This document shows positions 36,606 through 48,631 of a stretch of 64,000 bases of DNA, one piece after another. The notes under the pieces were generated by a model. It did not search any database. It saw nothing but the letters and a program-made list of their open reading frames with translations, and had not been told where the DNA came from. The translations under genes and the position numbers were made by a program. The stretch is from Burkholderiaceae bacterium. Its GTDB lineage: Bacteria; Pseudomonadota; Gammaproteobacteria; Burkholderiales; Burkholderiaceae_B. Each line of letters starts with the position of its first letter. Position 1 is the stretch's first letter. Where the stretch lies: contig JAGOAJ010000010.1 in the NCBI GenBank assembly GCA_017983955.1, forward strand, positions 1-64,000, written 5' to 3'.

Positions 36606-38723
36606 TTATGCTCCTACCTTGCCAACGTTACCCAGCAGCAAAATGACGCTGTGGGCGTCCACCGCATGAGTCGCGCTGGTCACTAGACTATCTTGCGTTT
36701 TAGGCCTGGCACTATTCAGACGGCAGGTCCAGCGCAGCACTGGCTCGCCTGGCAGATCAAAATCAATTTCCTGGTCGCTGGCATTCATCAACAGCAGAGA
36801 CACTTCAATCTGGCCATCAGGCAGGCTGCAAGCGCGGCGCAGGCCCAGCACCCTGCCCTCGGGGTAGTCCCAGGCATCCTGGCTCATGGGAATGCCATCC
36901 ATGTCATACCAGACGACATGGGCTATGCCGGGTGCCACCTCGCGTGCACCGCCATCAAAGCGCAAGCTATGTAAAGACGGGTATCTACGTCGCAACGCCG
37001 TCAGCTGTGCGACGTATTCTGTCAGGCTGCGGCCCGCCACGGACGCCGCCTGGGACCAATCCAGCCAGGATATGGCATTGTCCTGGCAATAGGCGTTGTT
37101 GTTGCCCTGCTGGCTATGGCCAAACTCATCACCGGCCAACAGCATGGGGGTACCATCAGACAGCATTACGGTAGCCAGCATGGCGCGCAATACATTGGCC
37201 CGCAAGTCTACGATGCCGACGTCTTCGACCGGCCCTTCGTGGCCCCAGTTATGGCTGAAATTTTCACCTTGACCGTCGGCATTATCGTCGCCGTTGGCCT
37301 CGTTGTGCCGGTTGTCATAGCTGACCACGTCTTGTGCGGTCAGGCCATCGTGGGACGCCAGGTAATGTATGGACGCCCAGGGCCGGCGATGCCGCCTGTC
37401 GAATAGGTCGGCAGACGCCATCAAGCGCCCAGCCAATTCGCCGCGCATACCTGCTTCACCGCCCCAGAATCGACGTATGGCATCCCGAAACTTGTCATTC
37501 CACTCGGCAAATACCGGCGGATGGTTGCCTAGTTGATAGCCGTCGGGCCCAAGATCCCAAGGTTCTGAAATTAGCTTAAGGCGGGACAGTACCGGATCTT
37601 GCAAGATGGCATCGAAAAAGCCCGAGCCAGGGTCAAAACCATCACCTTCGCGCCCCAGGGTTACGCCCAGATCAAATCGAAATCCATCTATTTGGTAGCT
37701 GGTCGCCCAATAACGCAGGGAGTCCATGACCATTTGCAGGACACGCGGATGCGACAGGTTAAGGGTATTGCCGCAACCGGTATCGTTGATGTAGTAACGC
37801 TCTTGCCCCGGAATCAAGCGATAGTAGCTGGCATTGTCCAGCCCCCGAAAGGCTAGGGTAGGCCCTAGCTCATTGCCTTCAGCGGTATGGTTGTAGACCA
37901 CATCCAGTATCACTTCTATGCCAGCGGCATGCAATCGCCGTATGGCCACGCGCAGCCTATCCGTGCTGCCTTGGTGCAAATAGGATGGCTCGGGGGCGAA
38001 GTAAGCCAGCGTGTTGTAGCCCCAGTAGTTACGCAGACCGCGCTGTACCAGAAAGTGATCATCCAATGCGGCGTGTACTGGTAATAGCTCAATGGCTGTC
38101 ACGCCTAAGGTCAGTAAATGATCAATAAAGCGCGGATCGCCCAACGCATCGCACTTACCGCGCAACTCCATATGCAAGTCCTCGCGCAACATGGACACGC
38201 CCCGTAAGTGCGCCTCGTAGATCACGGTTTTTGACCATGGCGTACGGGGTGCCGCTTGGGCTCCCCACTCAAAGCTATCAGCCGTCACCACAGCTTTGGG
38301 TATCAAGGCCGCTGTGTCGCGCCTGTCAAAGCTTAGGTCGGCTTTGGCGTGCTGAACACGGTAACCAAACAAGGCTTCAGACCAGCGCATGCTGCCGGTC
38401 AACTTACGCGCGTAAGGGTCCAGCAACAGATTATTGGGATTAAAGCGGTGACCACGCAGGGGATCATAGGGACCGTAGGCTCGGTAGCCGTACACCAAAC
38501 CAGGACTGGCATCCGGCAAATAGCCGTGCCAAACCTCGTCCGTACATTCCGGCAACGCCAGCCGCCTGACTTCCTTGCGCCCGCGTTCGTCAAATAGGCA
38601 TAGCTCTATTTTGCTGGCGTTGGCCGAGAAGACCGCAAAGTTCACCCCCAGGCCATCGCTGGTCGCCCCCAAGGGATAAGGTTGACCGGCCAGTAAAGCA
38701 TCGGCGGATGGGACAGCGCTCAC
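36606..38723 (-). CDS. glgX: Glycogen debranching enzyme GlgX
   Basis: A 705-residue GH13 isoamylase-type enzyme. Features: a CBM48 N-terminal domain ([20 protein letters not shown]), nucleophile in [15 protein letters not shown], acid in [16 protein letters not shown], and [16 protein letters not shown]. It starts with GTG, whose GTGA overlaps the glgB stop by four bases. It trims alpha-1,6 branches, giving linear dextrins for TreY and MalQ. Confidence 0.93.
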   Translation of the reverse strand: MSAVPSADALLAGQPYPLGATSDGLGVNFAVFSANASKIELCLFDERGRKEVRRLALPECTDEVWHGYLPDASPGLVYGYRAYGPYDPLRGHRFNPNNLLLDPYARKLTGSMRWSEALFGYRVQHAKADLSFDRRDTAALIPKAVVTADSFEWGAQAAPRTPWSKTVIYEAHLRGVSMLREDLHMELRGKCDALGDPRFIDHLLTLGVTAIELLPVHAALDDHFLVQRGLRNYWGYNTLAYFAPEPSYLHQGSTDRLRVAIRRLHAAGIEVILDVVYNHTAEGNELGPTLAFRGLDNASYYRLIPGQERYYINDTGCGNTLNLSHPRVLQMVMDSLRYWATSYQIDGFRFDLGVTLGREGDGFDPGSGFFDAILQDPVLSRLKLISEPWDLGPDGYQLGNHPPVFAEWNDKFRDAIRRFWGGEAGMRGELAGRLMASADLFDRRHRRPWASIHYLASHDGLTAQDVVSYDNRHNEANGDDNADGQGENFSHNWGHEGPVEDVGIVDLRANVLRAMLATVMLSDGTPMLLAGDEFGHSQQGNNNAYCQDNAISWLDWSQAASVAGRSLTEYVAQLTALRRRYPSLHSLRFDGGAREVAPGIAHVVWYDMDGIPMSQDAWDYPEGRVLGLRRACSLPDGQIEVSLLLMNASDQEIDFDLPGEPVLRWTCRLNSARPKTQDSLVTSATHAVDAHSVILLLGNVGKVGA

Positions 38724-40609
38724 GATAAGTCGCCTTCAGGAATCAAGATCAGCGTCGCCAGCGGCGGCAAGGTCAGGGTCAAAGACTGCGCCTGACCGTG
38801 GGCTCCTTTTGTTGTGGTGCTAGTCATGCCCATATTTCCCAGGTTAGTCCCGCCATATCTCACGGCATCGGTATTCAAAACCTCCCGCCATGATCCGGCC
38901 ACGGGAACCCCGACTTCCCAGCCACTGCGCGGCACAGGGGTCATATTGACCACAACCAGAGCAAGTTGCGTGCCGTGACGCCGCACGAAAGCAAAAACGC
39001 TGTGCATAGGGTCATCAGCGATCACCCACTGAAAGCCTGACGGGTCAAAGTCGTTGGCGTGCAAGGCCGGCGTACGGCGATACAAGTGGTTGAGATCCTT
39101 CACCAAGGTCTGCATGCCCACATGCCAAGGATCAACCAAGGCGTCCCAGTTCAGTTGCGCGTCATGGTCCCATTCCATGCTTTGCGCAATTTCACCGCCC
39201 ATAAACAGTAATTTATTGCCGGGATGGCACCACATAAAGCCATAATAAGCACGCAAATTGGCAAATTTTTGCCAGCGATCACCTGGCATCTTCTCCAACA
39301 AAGCCTGCTTGCCATGCACCACTTCGTCATGCGATAGGGGCAAGACAAAGCGTTCCGAATAGGCATAAATCATGGAGAATGTCAGATCGTTGTGGTGGTA
39401 ACGCCTATGTATGGGATCGTGCTGCATATAGCGCAAACTGTCATGCATCCAGCCCATATTCCATTTGTAGTTGAAGCCTAAACCGCCTTCCTGCGTAGGC
39501 GCAGTTACCCCAGGCCAGGCGGTGGATTCCTCGGCAATGGTGATTGCGCCCGGGCAACGTTCGGCCACCAATTGGTTAAGCTGTCGGAAAAAAGAAATGG
39601 CCTCCAGGTTTTCACGACCGCCATAACGATTGGGCGTCCATTGACCCGGCTCACGGCTATAGTCCAAATACAACATGGACGCCACCGCATCAACGCGCAA
39701 ACCGTCCACGTGGTAACGCTCTAACCATTCCAGCGCGCTGGCCAGCAGGAAGTTACGCACTTCATTGCGTCCCATGTTGTAGATCATGGTGTCCCAATCC
39801 GGGTGCCAGCCCTGTTGTGGATCGGCATGTTCATACAGCGCCGTGCCATCAAAATAGGCCAGCCCATGCGGGTCTGATGGAAAATGCGCAGGTACCCAGT
39901 CCAGTATCAGCCCCAATCCAGCCTGATGGCAAGCATCCACAAAGCCGGCAAATTCGGCAGGCGTCCCATAGCGGGCAGTAGGTGCAAACATCCCCAGTGG
40001 CTGATACCCCCAGGAACCGCCAAAGGGGTGTTCGTTAATAGGCAGTAGCTCGATATGGGTAAAGCCCATGTCCAAGGCGTAAGCGATCAGGCGAGGCCCC
40101 ACCGACCGCCAGACGCTACCTTGCTCGTCCGTATGCCTCCAAGAGGCCAGATGTACCTCGTACACCGAGATGGCGGCGCCAGGCTGCTGGCGCTGATCGC
40201 GTAGCGCCATCCAATGTTGGTCTGTCCACACAAAAGGCGTGCTATCTGGCACCACCGATGCCGTCGCTGGCGCAAGCTCAGTCTGGCGCGCTAAGGGATC
40301 CGCTTTCCAAGGCAGGCGAGCACCATTACCGGCACGTATATCGTATTTATACAGGTCGCCAGCGACCACGCCAGGGATGAAAATCTCCCAAGCCCCACAT
40401 TCGACCCGTAAGCGCATCCGATGTGTATCAGAGGACCAGTGATTAAAGCTGCCAACCACCGACACCTGGCTAGCATTCGGCGCCCATACGGCAAAACGCA
40501 CGCCCGGCTGCCCATCCAGCGTTAACAGGTGGGCGCCCAGGCAATCGGCCAACTGCCAATGACGCCCCTGGGCGATTAAATACACATCCAGTTCACCCAA
40601 CAGATTCAT
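38720..40609 (-). CDS. glgB: 1,4-alpha-glucan branching enzyme GlgB
   Basis: A 629-residue GH13 branching enzyme. It lacks the first (N1) module of the 730-residue enterobacterial form and starts near the CBM48 domain ([21 protein letters not shown]). Catalytic residues: nucleophile in [19 protein letters not shown], acid in [12 protein letters not shown], and [13 protein letters not shown]. Its ATGA overlaps the treS stop. In GlgE-type systems GlgB branches the polymer built from maltose-1-phosphate. Confidence 0.94.
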   Translation of the reverse strand: MNLLGELDVYLIAQGRHWQLADCLGAHLLTLDGQPGVRFAVWAPNASQVSVVGSFNHWSSDTHRMRLRVECGAWEIFIPGVVAGDLYKYDIRAGNGARLPWKADPLARQTELAPATASVVPDSTPFVWTDQHWMALRDQRQQPGAAISVYEVHLASWRHTDEQGSVWRSVGPRLIAYALDMGFTHIELLPINEHPFGGSWGYQPLGMFAPTARYGTPAEFAGFVDACHQAGLGLILDWVPAHFPSDPHGLAYFDGTALYEHADPQQGWHPDWDTMIYNMGRNEVRNFLLASALEWLERYHVDGLRVDAVASMLYLDYSREPGQWTPNRYGGRENLEAISFFRQLNQLVAERCPGAITIAEESTAWPGVTAPTQEGGLGFNYKWNMGWMHDSLRYMQHDPIHRRYHHNDLTFSMIYAYSERFVLPLSHDEVVHGKQALLEKMPGDRWQKFANLRAYYGFMWCHPGNKLLFMGGEIAQSMEWDHDAQLNWDALVDPWHVGMQTLVKDLNHLYRRTPALHANDFDPSGFQWVIADDPMHSVFAFVRRHGTQLALVVVNMTPVPRSGWEVGVPVAGSWREVLNTDAVRYGGTNLGNMGMTSTTTKGAHGQAQSLTLTLPPLATLILIPEGDLS

Positions 40610-43600
40610 GGCGTTCCCTTGACATTTAAGGGTTTTCCGTCACCCAGCAGACGGCGGCTGACCCGCACCAGCCCTGCCAACGGTATCCGTATCCAATCAT
40701 GCCGGTGCCCAGCCTCGTAGCACACCTCGTAGGCAGCTTTTTCCAACAGGGCCAAGTCCAGCATAACGGTATTCACCCCCTTGCCATCGGTGTACGCATC
40801 CAGAAAAGCGTGACTGGCGCTTAGGCAAAAATGATCCAGCAGTGCCTGCCTATGCTGCTGTAACGATGCGCCTGCCGCCACAGGCAACACTCCGGCTGGC
40901 GGGGACGTTTCGGTGCTACCAGTCAGCGCACCGGTATCTGGTGCTGCGGCAATATGCGCGCTGGCGTAATCAAACGACCGCAAGACACCCGCTACATCAC
41001 GCCAGGCCGTGCTTTTGGCGCGTCGCTCTTGCATGGCGCGGTTGGGCTCCCCCTCGAAATCAATTAAATAAACATCACCTTGAGCAACCAGCACCTGCCC
41101 CAAATGAAAGTCGCCATGGATACGAGTCACAGCCGCGCCTACGCAATCGGGTGCGGCGGCATCCAGCACAGCAATCAGAGCTTGCTGATGGTCATGCAGC
41201 CACTGCAGGTCGGTGTATGCGAGTTCAGGCAATGATTGGATGCTATCGGCTGCTTGTAGCGCATCAGCCAACATGCGGCGTATTGCACTTACCCACTGCC
41301 CAGCCCAAGCAGCATCGGCCAGTTGAGGCTGAAACGCCAATTCTGTGGTGGGCTGCCCCAATACCTGGTGCAACTGTGCCAGCCTGCGACCTATGGTTGC
41401 CGCCACGGCGTTGTAGCCTAATAGATCCTCTTCGTAATCGTCTGCGCTTTCCTCGGTTAAGGCCGCACTTTCAAGTATGCGCTCCAAGTAATCCAGCGTC
41501 CATGTCCAGGCATCCCCCTGATTAGCCACGTTCTTATGCAAGATGCCTAAGGTTCGTGGTGTGCCATTCGCATCAACACGAATAAGTTCGCCCAGCAAAG
41601 GAACCGAGTTCGCATAACCGGCCTGGGTCAGATAGCGATTCATTTCCGCTTCGGAATGTACGCCAGGCAAGGTTTTTCTGATCAGTTTCAAGACGGCGAT
41701 ATCGCCATACATCAGCGTACTGTTGGACTGCTCACCATGAAACCAGTCTATGACCGTATCGCCAGGGAAAACTATGTCTTGTAATGCGGGTTCGCCCTGA
41801 AAGCACAGCATGCCGCGCCCCTGCTCAGTTTGCAGCAGTATTTGGCGCTGAACGCGGATATTGTCCAGCAATGCCCAGGCAAACTCAGACACCAAAAAGG
41901 CGTCTGTCATCAGCCCTAGGTCGGACCCTCGGCGTACCCTGGCCATAGCGTATTGCGCTGGTTGGCCAGTAATCGCCTCGCCCCAGACCAGTGCCAGCGG
42001 CAGAAAGTACGTATCGCCATGATCTTCAGCGCCAACCTGAACTTCGGCCAGAAATAAATCCGTCTCGCCCGGCAGTGCTTCCACATAATTTATACGGACT
42101 GCCTCCATGACGGGGCCGCCAACAAACCAGCGCTGACGCCTAAGATACACAGGCAAGACCTCGTCACAGAAGGCGCGACGTGAACGCTCCAGCATCTGAT
42201 AGGCATTACGTTTGCGCAATACCAATGTGATGAAATCTGGCATTTGCTCGGGTGCCGCCACGTGCCAGGTCGGTGGCGCAGCAGTAGTACTTAGGTCGAA
42301 CCAGTAAAAACCATAAGGCGGCAAGCTCAGTAAATAAGGTGTTTCCCCCACAGTTGGAAAGGGCGTGCCGCCCAACAGTTCAACAGGCACAGCGCCCGCC
42401 ATAAAGGACAGGTCCAGCTCCACCGGTTGGGACGCATTGGACAAATTGGCTACGCACAGCAGGCTTATGCCCTGGTATTCACGCAGATAGGCCAGTATCT
42501 TGCGATTGCCGGGAAATAAAAATCGCAAGCTGCCGCGCCCAAACGCCTGTGTCGTCTGACGCTTGGCCAGCATGCGTCGAGTCCAATTCAACAATGAATG
42601 CGGGTCGCGCTGCTGGGCCTCGACGTTGACGGCTTCATAGCCATACAAAGGCCCCATCAATACCGGCAAAGGTAAGCGTTCTGGGTCGGCTCGGGAAAAG
42701 CCGCCATTACGATCCGGGCTCCACTGCATAGGGGTACGTACGCCATCGCGATCCCCCAGATGGATGTTGTCGCCCATACCCAGTTCGTCACCGTAATACA
42801 GTACCGGCGTGCCCGGCATGGACAACAGCAAACTATTCATCAGCTCTATGCGACGCCTGTCCCGCTCCAGCAAGGGCGCCAGCCTGCGCCGTATCCCCAG
42901 ATTGATACGCGCCAGTCGATCCGCTGCGTAGACATCCCATAAATAGTCGCGCTCGCTGCTGGTCACCATTTCCAGGGTTAACTCGTCATGATTGCGCAGA
43001 AATACCGCCCATTGGCAGCTGTCCGGTATCTCGGGTGTTTGCTGCATGATGTCGGTAATGGGAAAGCGATCAGCACGCGCTATGGCCATGTACATGCGGG
43101 GCATTAGCGGAAAATGGAATGACATATGACATTCGTCGCCGGTTCCAAAGTACTCCTGGGCGTCTTCAGGCCACTGATTGGCCTCGGCCAGCAGCACGCG
43201 ATCCGAGTATTTCTTATCCAAGGCAGCGCGTATCTTGCGCAGCACCTCATGGGTCTCGGGCAAATTTTCGTTATTTGTCCCTTCACGTTCAACCAGATAA
43301 GGCACCGCGTCCAACCGTAAGCCATCTACCCCCATATCCAGCCAGTAATACATCACGTTGATGATTTCTTTCAGCACCCGCGGATTGTCATAGTTCAGGT
43401 CGGGTTGATGCGCATAGAAGCGATGCCAGAAATACGCATTGGCGACTGGATCCCAGGTCCAGTTGGACTTTTCAGTGTCGCAAAATATGATGCGAGTGTC
43501 GGCATAGGCCTGATCAGTGTCTGACCACACATAATAATCACGGGCCGCCGAGCCAGGCTTGGCCTTTCTGGCCTTTTGAAACCAATGGTGCTGATCCGAC

Positions 43601-43959
43601 GTATGGTTGACCACCAATTCGATAATCACGCGCAAGCCACGCTCGTGCGCAGCGCGAATGAACTGACGCACATCGGCCAAACTACCGTAATCCGGATGGA
43701 CGCCACGGTAGTCGGCAATGTCATAGCCATCGTCACGCCGTGGAGATGGATAAAAGGGTAGCAGCCAGACCGTATTAACACCCAGGCTGGCGATGTAGTC
43801 CAAGCGCGCAATCAGTCCCTGGAAGTCGCCTACGCCATCATTGTTAGCGTCAAAAAACGACTTCACATGCAACTGATAAATGACGGCGTCCTTGTACCAG
43901 AGCGGATCGGCATCCACTACGTTCACAGGTGCTGGGGTCGTGCTTATACGTTTTTCCAT
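40606..43959 (-). CDS. treS: Trehalose synthase/maltokinase fusion protein (TreS-Pep2)
   Basis: A 1117-residue fusion. The first 550 residues are TreS (GH13), interconverting trehalose and maltose: [19 protein letters not shown], nucleophile near residue 217 in [10 protein letters not shown], acid in [12 protein letters not shown] and [13 protein letters not shown]. From about 600 on is a maltokinase with an aminoglycoside-phosphotransferase-like core: [12 protein letters not shown] (catalytic Asp) and [19 protein letters not shown] (metal-binding Asp). Together they turn trehalose into maltose-1-phosphate for GlgE. The ATG lies inside the end of glgE (16-base overlap) with AGGA upstream. Confidence 0.94.
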   Translation of the reverse strand: MEKRISTTPAPVNVVDADPLWYKDAVIYQLHVKSFFDANNDGVGDFQGLIARLDYIASLGVNTVWLLPFYPSPRRDDGYDIADYRGVHPDYGSLADVRQFIRAAHERGLRVIIELVVNHTSDQHHWFQKARKAKPGSAARDYYVWSDTDQAYADTRIIFCDTEKSNWTWDPVANAYFWHRFYAHQPDLNYDNPRVLKEIINVMYYWLDMGVDGLRLDAVPYLVEREGTNNENLPETHEVLRKIRAALDKKYSDRVLLAEANQWPEDAQEYFGTGDECHMSFHFPLMPRMYMAIARADRFPITDIMQQTPEIPDSCQWAVFLRNHDELTLEMVTSSERDYLWDVYAADRLARINLGIRRRLAPLLERDRRRIELMNSLLLSMPGTPVLYYGDELGMGDNIHLGDRDGVRTPMQWSPDRNGGFSRADPERLPLPVLMGPLYGYEAVNVEAQQRDPHSLLNWTRRMLAKRQTTQAFGRGSLRFLFPGNRKILAYLREYQGISLLCVANLSNASQPVELDLSFMAGAVPVELLGGTPFPTVGETPYLLSLPPYGFYWFDLSTTAAPPTWHVAAPEQMPDFITLVLRKRNAYQMLERSRRAFCDEVLPVYLRRQRWFVGGPVMEAVRINYVEALPGETDLFLAEVQVGAEDHGDTYFLPLALVWGEAITGQPAQYAMARVRRGSDLGLMTDAFLVSEFAWALLDNIRVQRQILLQTEQGRGMLCFQGEPALQDIVFPGDTVIDWFHGEQSNSTLMYGDIAVLKLIRKTLPGVHSEAEMNRYLTQAGYANSVPLLGELIRVDANGTPRTLGILHKNVANQGDAWTWTLDYLERILESAALTEESADDYEEDLLGYNAVAATIGRRLAQLHQVLGQPTTELAFQPQLADAAWAGQWVSAIRRMLADALQAADSIQSLPELAYTDLQWLHDHQQALIAVLDAAAPDCVGAAVTRIHGDFHLGQVLVAQGDVYLIDFEGEPNRAMQERRAKSTAWRDVAGVLRSFDYASAHIAAAPDTGALTGSTETSPPAGVLPVAAGASLQQHRQALLDHFCLSASHAFLDAYTDGKGVNTVMLDLALLEKAAYEVCYEAGHRHDWIRIPLAGLVRVSRRLLGDGKPLNVKGTP

Positions 43960-46946
43960 GGCTGTCCTGTGTAATCAGGCCCAGGCTCCAAACGCCATAT
44001 GGCGAAAGGCCGTTCGGGGGGCAGCTGTATATAAAAATCGGGGCGTTCCAGAGCGAAGACTTGATCGTCGTATAACTGACGTAGCGTGGGCCGCCCGCCT
44101 GGCCGCAGCTTAAACAACCAGAACGGGAAGTGCAGCCACCCCGACTCCTGGCCATGCGGATTCAAGGACACGGCGACCAACACCATGCTGTCGCCGGCCT
44201 CGCTGGATTTAGAAAAAAACAAAATCTGATCGTTGTCGGCCTGATGAAAACGCAGTCCAAGATGCGATTGCAAGGCGGGATTTTCACGCCTGATCTGATT
44301 AAGACGAGTAATTTCTGCAATGATGTTGCCTGGTCGCGTCATATCCCAGGCACGCAGTTGGTATTTTTCCGAGTCCGCATATTCCTCGCGGCCCGGCAAG
44401 GCCCGGGACTCGCATAGCTCGAAGCCGTTGTACATGCCCCATAAGCCAGACAAGGTCGTAGCCAGCGCCGCGCGTATCAGAAATCCTGCTCGCCCCGACT
44501 GCTGCAGAAAATACGGATTAATGTCCGGGGTATTCACAAAAAAATGTGGGCGAAAGAAATCAGCCACAGGTGGCGTATTCAATTCAGTCAGATAATCGGT
44601 TAATTCCTGCTTGGTGTTGCGCCAAATGAAATAGGTATAAGACTGTGAAAACCCTGCCTTGGCCAGGCGGTACATCATCTTGGGGCGTGTAAAGGCTTCG
44701 GACAGAAACACGGTATCGGGGTAGCGTTGCCTGACTTCGGCTAGCATCCACTCCCAGAATGGCAAGGGCTTGGTGTGTGGGTTGTCCACCCTGAATATCC
44801 TGACCCCCTGCGCGGCCCAAAACAACACAATATCGCGCAAAGCCACCCATAGCGCGGCACGCTGACCTTGATCAGCCCCGGGACTGTAGAAGTCTGGATT
44901 GACGATATCCTCGTAGCGCTTGGGCGGGTTCTCGGCCACCCGCAGAGAACCATCAGCGCGCCAATCAAACCATGCCGGATGTTGGGCCAGCCAAGGGTGA
45001 TCGGGCGAACACTGGATTGCAAAATCCAGGGCAATTTCCATATCATGGGCATGCGCGGCGCGGACCAAATGCAGAAAATCAACCAAGGTCCCCAGCTCGG
45101 GGTGTATGGCGTCATGACCGCCCTGCCACGAACCTATCGCATAAGGGCTGCCAGGATCGTCGGCTTGCGCCTGCAAGGCGTTATTACGCCCTTTGCGGTG
45201 CTGTAGCCCTATAGGATGTATGGGCGGAAAATACAACACGTCAAACCCCATGGCGCGCACAGCGGGCAGGCGCTGCTCGACATCCCGAAAGCTACCGTGC
45301 TGCCCTGGCGTTGGACTTTGCGAGCGCGGGAACATTTCATACCAACTGCCAAACTGCGCTTCACGCCGCTCTACCAACAAGGGATAAAGGCGTGTTGACT
45401 GAGTAACGAATCGGCGCTCTCCAGGCCCGCCCAGGGTCTTGGCTTCCAGCTGCTCCAGGGCAATGTCCTGCCCCGCCTCAGTCTTCTTGCGTATGACCTC
45501 TTGATGGCTGCTCCAGACATCAAGCCAGGCACGTACGGTATAACAATAAAGACCTGGTTCAGCCGCATAAAATACGCCCTGCCAGCGATCATTGTCCACG
45601 TGCTGCATGGGGACACTGCTCCAATTGTCATCCGCCACCGGCTTGTATAAAACTTCCGCGTCTATCTGGTCGTGTCCGTCCATGTACACATCTGCCTGTA
45701 CGTAAATAGCCTGGCCACGAATACGTTTAATGGGGAAACGGCCACCATCAACGACGGGACTGATATGTTCAATAGCTATACGCCCCGCTTGCAATGCAGA
45801 CTCGGCGGCCTGGGTACCAGGATCCGCGGACGCGACGGGCAGCGCAATGCTGGCATTGGTCTTTAGGGCCAACACCCTACACGCTGCCGCAGACAAGTCT
45901 GCCCTCCACCTATTGTCATTCGGCCACACCAAACGATAGCGACCAGGCAAACGTTGCTCGATGGTGTGCATATCCACGGCGACAGGGTGAGCATCATCGG
46001 GATTAATCAACAAGACTTGTCCAGGGGTTGACGCCGACTCCTTCCTTAACAATGCAGTGACACTAGCCCATGGCCCCGACAATAGGCTTAGCCTGATCGC
46101 TCCATCACCTTCTAATGACATTGTGCTGGTGAGCTCTTGCAGGGCTAACCTTCCAACGATTCTGGCCAGCTCTAAGGGAACCACTGTATGCCTGGCTATA
46201 AAGCAGGCAATCTGCAGGTCACGCCGCAACGCAGCAGTCCCCTGAGTAGGCGCAGATGGCGTCCAGGCCACATCCAAATCGGCCACGGGCGCAATCACTG
46301 GCGCCACGTGTAGTAGACGTTGCTGCTCTTGCACCAACCACTGGGCACGCCTATCCCACCAGGGCAAGGATGAAAACACCCCATCAAACCCCACACCCTG
46401 CAAATCGGCCATTTGCTGAGCTGTCAGGCCTGGCGTCCAGGCCAGAAACCAGGGGTAGTGATGCTGACCAGGCTGTGACTGCCCACGCACTCGCAGCAAC
46501 AGCTCACGCCAATCTCGGGCAGACAAGGCCGCCAAGCCAGTGCAACGAAAACCTTGGGCCCCGGCCTGAGTCCAGCGCGCCAAGCGCTTGGCCCAAAACG
46601 GCATCCAGGCTGTCCGTACACTGCCGCCAGGATCCACCTCTAAATCCATTAGCAGGCTTAAATGTCGCTGTTGGGTATCCTGCGCCATGCAGGACAAAAC
46701 CTGCGGCATCGCCGCCGTGCCAAACCATAGGGGGTTAGCCATGTCCTCGGGGTCGCCAGCGTCCTCGTCATCGGATGCTGGCCGTTTATCCAAGCCTGGC
46801 GAGCGCGTCAACGCTGGCGTCAGTAGTGCATCAAACCCAAGGTCCGCCGCCTCTTGGCACACCTCGCCCCAGCGGCGTTGCCACCCGACTGGCCCCGCTG
46901 CAAAATGCGCACTGGGTATACGGCACACTCGTTGTAGTTCAAACAA
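43944..46946 (-). CDS. glgE: Alpha-1,4-glucan:maltose-1-phosphate maltosyltransferase GlgE, long form
   Basis: A 1000-residue GH13 enzyme adding maltose from maltose-1-phosphate to glucan chains. The canonical part begins near residue 400 (GRFPIKRIRGQAIYVQADVYMDGHD); the nucleophile is D721 in FRVDNPHTK and the acid E750 in FLSEAFTRP. The roughly 390 residues before it are extra compared with the actinobacterial enzyme and contain degenerate GH13-like stretches (DLGFDALLTP, LLMDLEVDP, AQGFRCTGLAAL), suggesting a second, inactive barrel. The start is TTG at 46946, six bases after GGAG and overlapping glgA by eight bases. Confidence 0.9.
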   Translation of the reverse strand: MFELQRVCRIPSAHFAAGPVGWQRRWGEVCQEAADLGFDALLTPALTRSPGLDKRPASDDEDAGDPEDMANPLWFGTAAMPQVLSCMAQDTQQRHLSLLMDLEVDPGGSVRTAWMPFWAKRLARWTQAGAQGFRCTGLAALSARDWRELLLRVRGQSQPGQHHYPWFLAWTPGLTAQQMADLQGVGFDGVFSSLPWWDRRAQWLVQEQQRLLHVAPVIAPVADLDVAWTPSAPTQGTAALRRDLQIACFIARHTVVPLELARIVGRLALQELTSTMSLEGDGAIRLSLLSGPWASVTALLRKESASTPGQVLLINPDDAHPVAVDMHTIEQRLPGRYRLVWPNDNRWRADLSAAACRVLALKTNASIALPVASADPGTQAAESALQAGRIAIEHISPVVDGGRFPIKRIRGQAIYVQADVYMDGHDQIDAEVLYKPVADDNWSSVPMQHVDNDRWQGVFYAAEPGLYCYTVRAWLDVWSSHQEVIRKKTEAGQDIALEQLEAKTLGGPGERRFVTQSTRLYPLLVERREAQFGSWYEMFPRSQSPTPGQHGSFRDVEQRLPAVRAMGFDVLYFPPIHPIGLQHRKGRNNALQAQADDPGSPYAIGSWQGGHDAIHPELGTLVDFLHLVRAAHAHDMEIALDFAIQCSPDHPWLAQHPAWFDWRADGSLRVAENPPKRYEDIVNPDFYSPGADQGQRAALWVALRDIVLFWAAQGVRIFRVDNPHTKPLPFWEWMLAEVRQRYPDTVFLSEAFTRPKMMYRLAKAGFSQSYTYFIWRNTKQELTDYLTELNTPPVADFFRPHFFVNTPDINPYFLQQSGRAGFLIRAALATTLSGLWGMYNGFELCESRALPGREEYADSEKYQLRAWDMTRPGNIIAEITRLNQIRRENPALQSHLGLRFHQADNDQILFFSKSSEAGDSMVLVAVSLNPHGQESGWLHFPFWLFKLRPGGRPTLRQLYDDQVFALERPDFYIQLPPERPFAIWRLEPGPDYTGQPWKNV

Positions 46947-48594
46947 GCGATGCTCCTCGCGTCGGCCTCACGACGGCAAGCGCAGTGCGGTTGGGCGCGG
47001 CAACTGGCACCAACGCCAAGGACGTCGCGCCACGCACACGTGTCGCTATCGCCCCCATACGATTTACGTCCCGACGCGCCAGACCCAAGCGCCCCACTTC
47101 AGTACTTGTTTCAACCAGTGGATTACTGGCGGCGGTGGCGCATAAGTCGTGATAGCAACGGACATAAAGCGGGGCGACATGTGACCAGCCAAAATCTGCA
47201 GACATGCCATTACGTTGCATTAGCTGCCACAACGCAGGCAAGGCCTTAAGCGCAATGGCACGGTCTATTGCCGCGCTCATGTCAGCCGGCGCATCGCCAG
47301 AAAACAGCAAGCCAGTCGCGAAGCTCATGTCCGCATTAGGATCATCCCAGCCCGGATCGATGATGGTATCCACCATGCCGCCCACCCGTGAACAAATAGG
47401 TACGGTGCCATAGCGCATGGCATACAGCGGGGTCAGACCAAAGGGTTCGAAACGGCTACCATGCAATAAAACGTCAGCACCCGCGTGCAACTGGTGGGCC
47501 TGCGCCTCGTTATAGCCTATGTGTACTGCGCAACGCCCCGGGTAGCGGCTGGCCACCTCATGCAGCCCCGCCTCTATTTGCTTGTCGCCCTTCCCCAAGA
47601 TAGCCACTTGCACCTTGGGATGATCGTCCAGCACCATAGGTAGTACCTGGACCACCACATCGGCCATTTTTTGCGAGGTCAGTCTACTTCCCATAGCCAG
47701 CAGCATCGTTTGAGCATCCTGCTGCAGACCAAAACTGGCTTGTAAGCTACGTTTGCACTTGGCTTTATTGGCCATTTTGTCTACCGAATACCGATACTTG
47801 TGCAGGTGGCTGTCTTTTGCTGGATTCCAGGTCGCCATGTCTATGCCATTAGGAATAGCAATCAAATCGGCCCCTTTGTCTGCCAGCACCCCTTCCAGGC
47901 CGCAGCCAAATTGAGGCGTTAAAATCTCGCGTGCGTAGTGACGGCTGACCACGGTTACCTTATTGGCCAGTTGTATGCCCGCTTTCAGAAAATTCAGCTG
48001 CCCCCAGAACTCCAGGCACTGCGATGTGCAATAGGCAGGCGTTATACCCAAGGCATCGGCCATGCTCATGGGATAAACCCCTTGAAAAGCCACGTTATGC
48101 AAGGTCAGTACCGTCTTTACATCGACTACGCCTAGCTGATGCATGTACAGCGAGGTCAAGGCGGTATGCCAATCATGGCTATGTACAACATCAGGACGTG
48201 ACACGCCGGGTAAACCTTGTGCCACCCGTGCAGCCGCCTGCGACAAGGCAGCGAAGCGAATAGCGTTATCGGCGTAATCTACGCCCTGCTCATCGGCATA
48301 CACGCCATGGCGCTGATACAGCGTGGCATGTTCAAGCAATAACACCGGCACCCCCAGTGTTTTACATCTGCCCGACAACACGGTGGCAGACCCACCTGGT
48401 AAATCATTAAGCTTGGCTACCGCTTTCAGGCCAGATACCTGTCTGCCCGCATCAGGGTAAGCAGGCAACATCAAGGTAACGTGCGATCCGGCCGCTGCAA
48501 TGGCCGCTGCCATGCCGCTTACAGCATCACCCAAGCCGCCAGTCTTAGCCATAGGGAATGCTTCGGACGCCACCACAAGGATATTTAATGACAC
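46939..48594 (-). CDS. glgA: Glycogen synthase GlgA (GT5)
   Basis: A GT-B glycosyltransferase, 551 residues from the GTG at 48594. GGAG lies seven bases before this GTG but only one base before the ATG at 48600, so GTG is preferred. Features: ADP-glucose site KTGGLGDAVSGM, HSHDWHTALT, and GSRFEPFGLTPLYAMRYGTVP with the catalytic glutamate. The last 60 residues extend beyond the usual E. coli length and look poorly conserved. It extends glucan from ADP-glucose, but no glgC is visible here. A sigma-54 promoter stands about 40 bases upstream. First gene of the operon down to treY. Confidence 0.9.
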   Translation of the reverse strand: MSLNILVVASEAFPMAKTGGLGDAVSGMAAAIAAAGSHVTLMLPAYPDAGRQVSGLKAVAKLNDLPGGSATVLSGRCKTLGVPVLLLEHATLYQRHGVYADEQGVDYADNAIRFAALSQAAARVAQGLPGVSRPDVVHSHDWHTALTSLYMHQLGVVDVKTVLTLHNVAFQGVYPMSMADALGITPAYCTSQCLEFWGQLNFLKAGIQLANKVTVVSRHYAREILTPQFGCGLEGVLADKGADLIAIPNGIDMATWNPAKDSHLHKYRYSVDKMANKAKCKRSLQASFGLQQDAQTMLLAMGSRLTSQKMADVVVQVLPMVLDDHPKVQVAILGKGDKQIEAGLHEVASRYPGRCAVHIGYNEAQAHQLHAGADVLLHGSRFEPFGLTPLYAMRYGTVPICSRVGGMVDTIIDPGWDDPNADMSFATGLLFSGDAPADMSAAIDRAIALKALPALWQLMQRNGMSADFGWSHVAPLYVRCYHDLCATAASNPLVETSTEVGRLGLARRDVNRMGAIATRVRGATSLALVPVAAPNRTALAVVRPTRGASLV

Positions 48595-48631
48595 TACCAT
48601 TCTCCAATGTGAAAGTTTTACTTCACACCAG

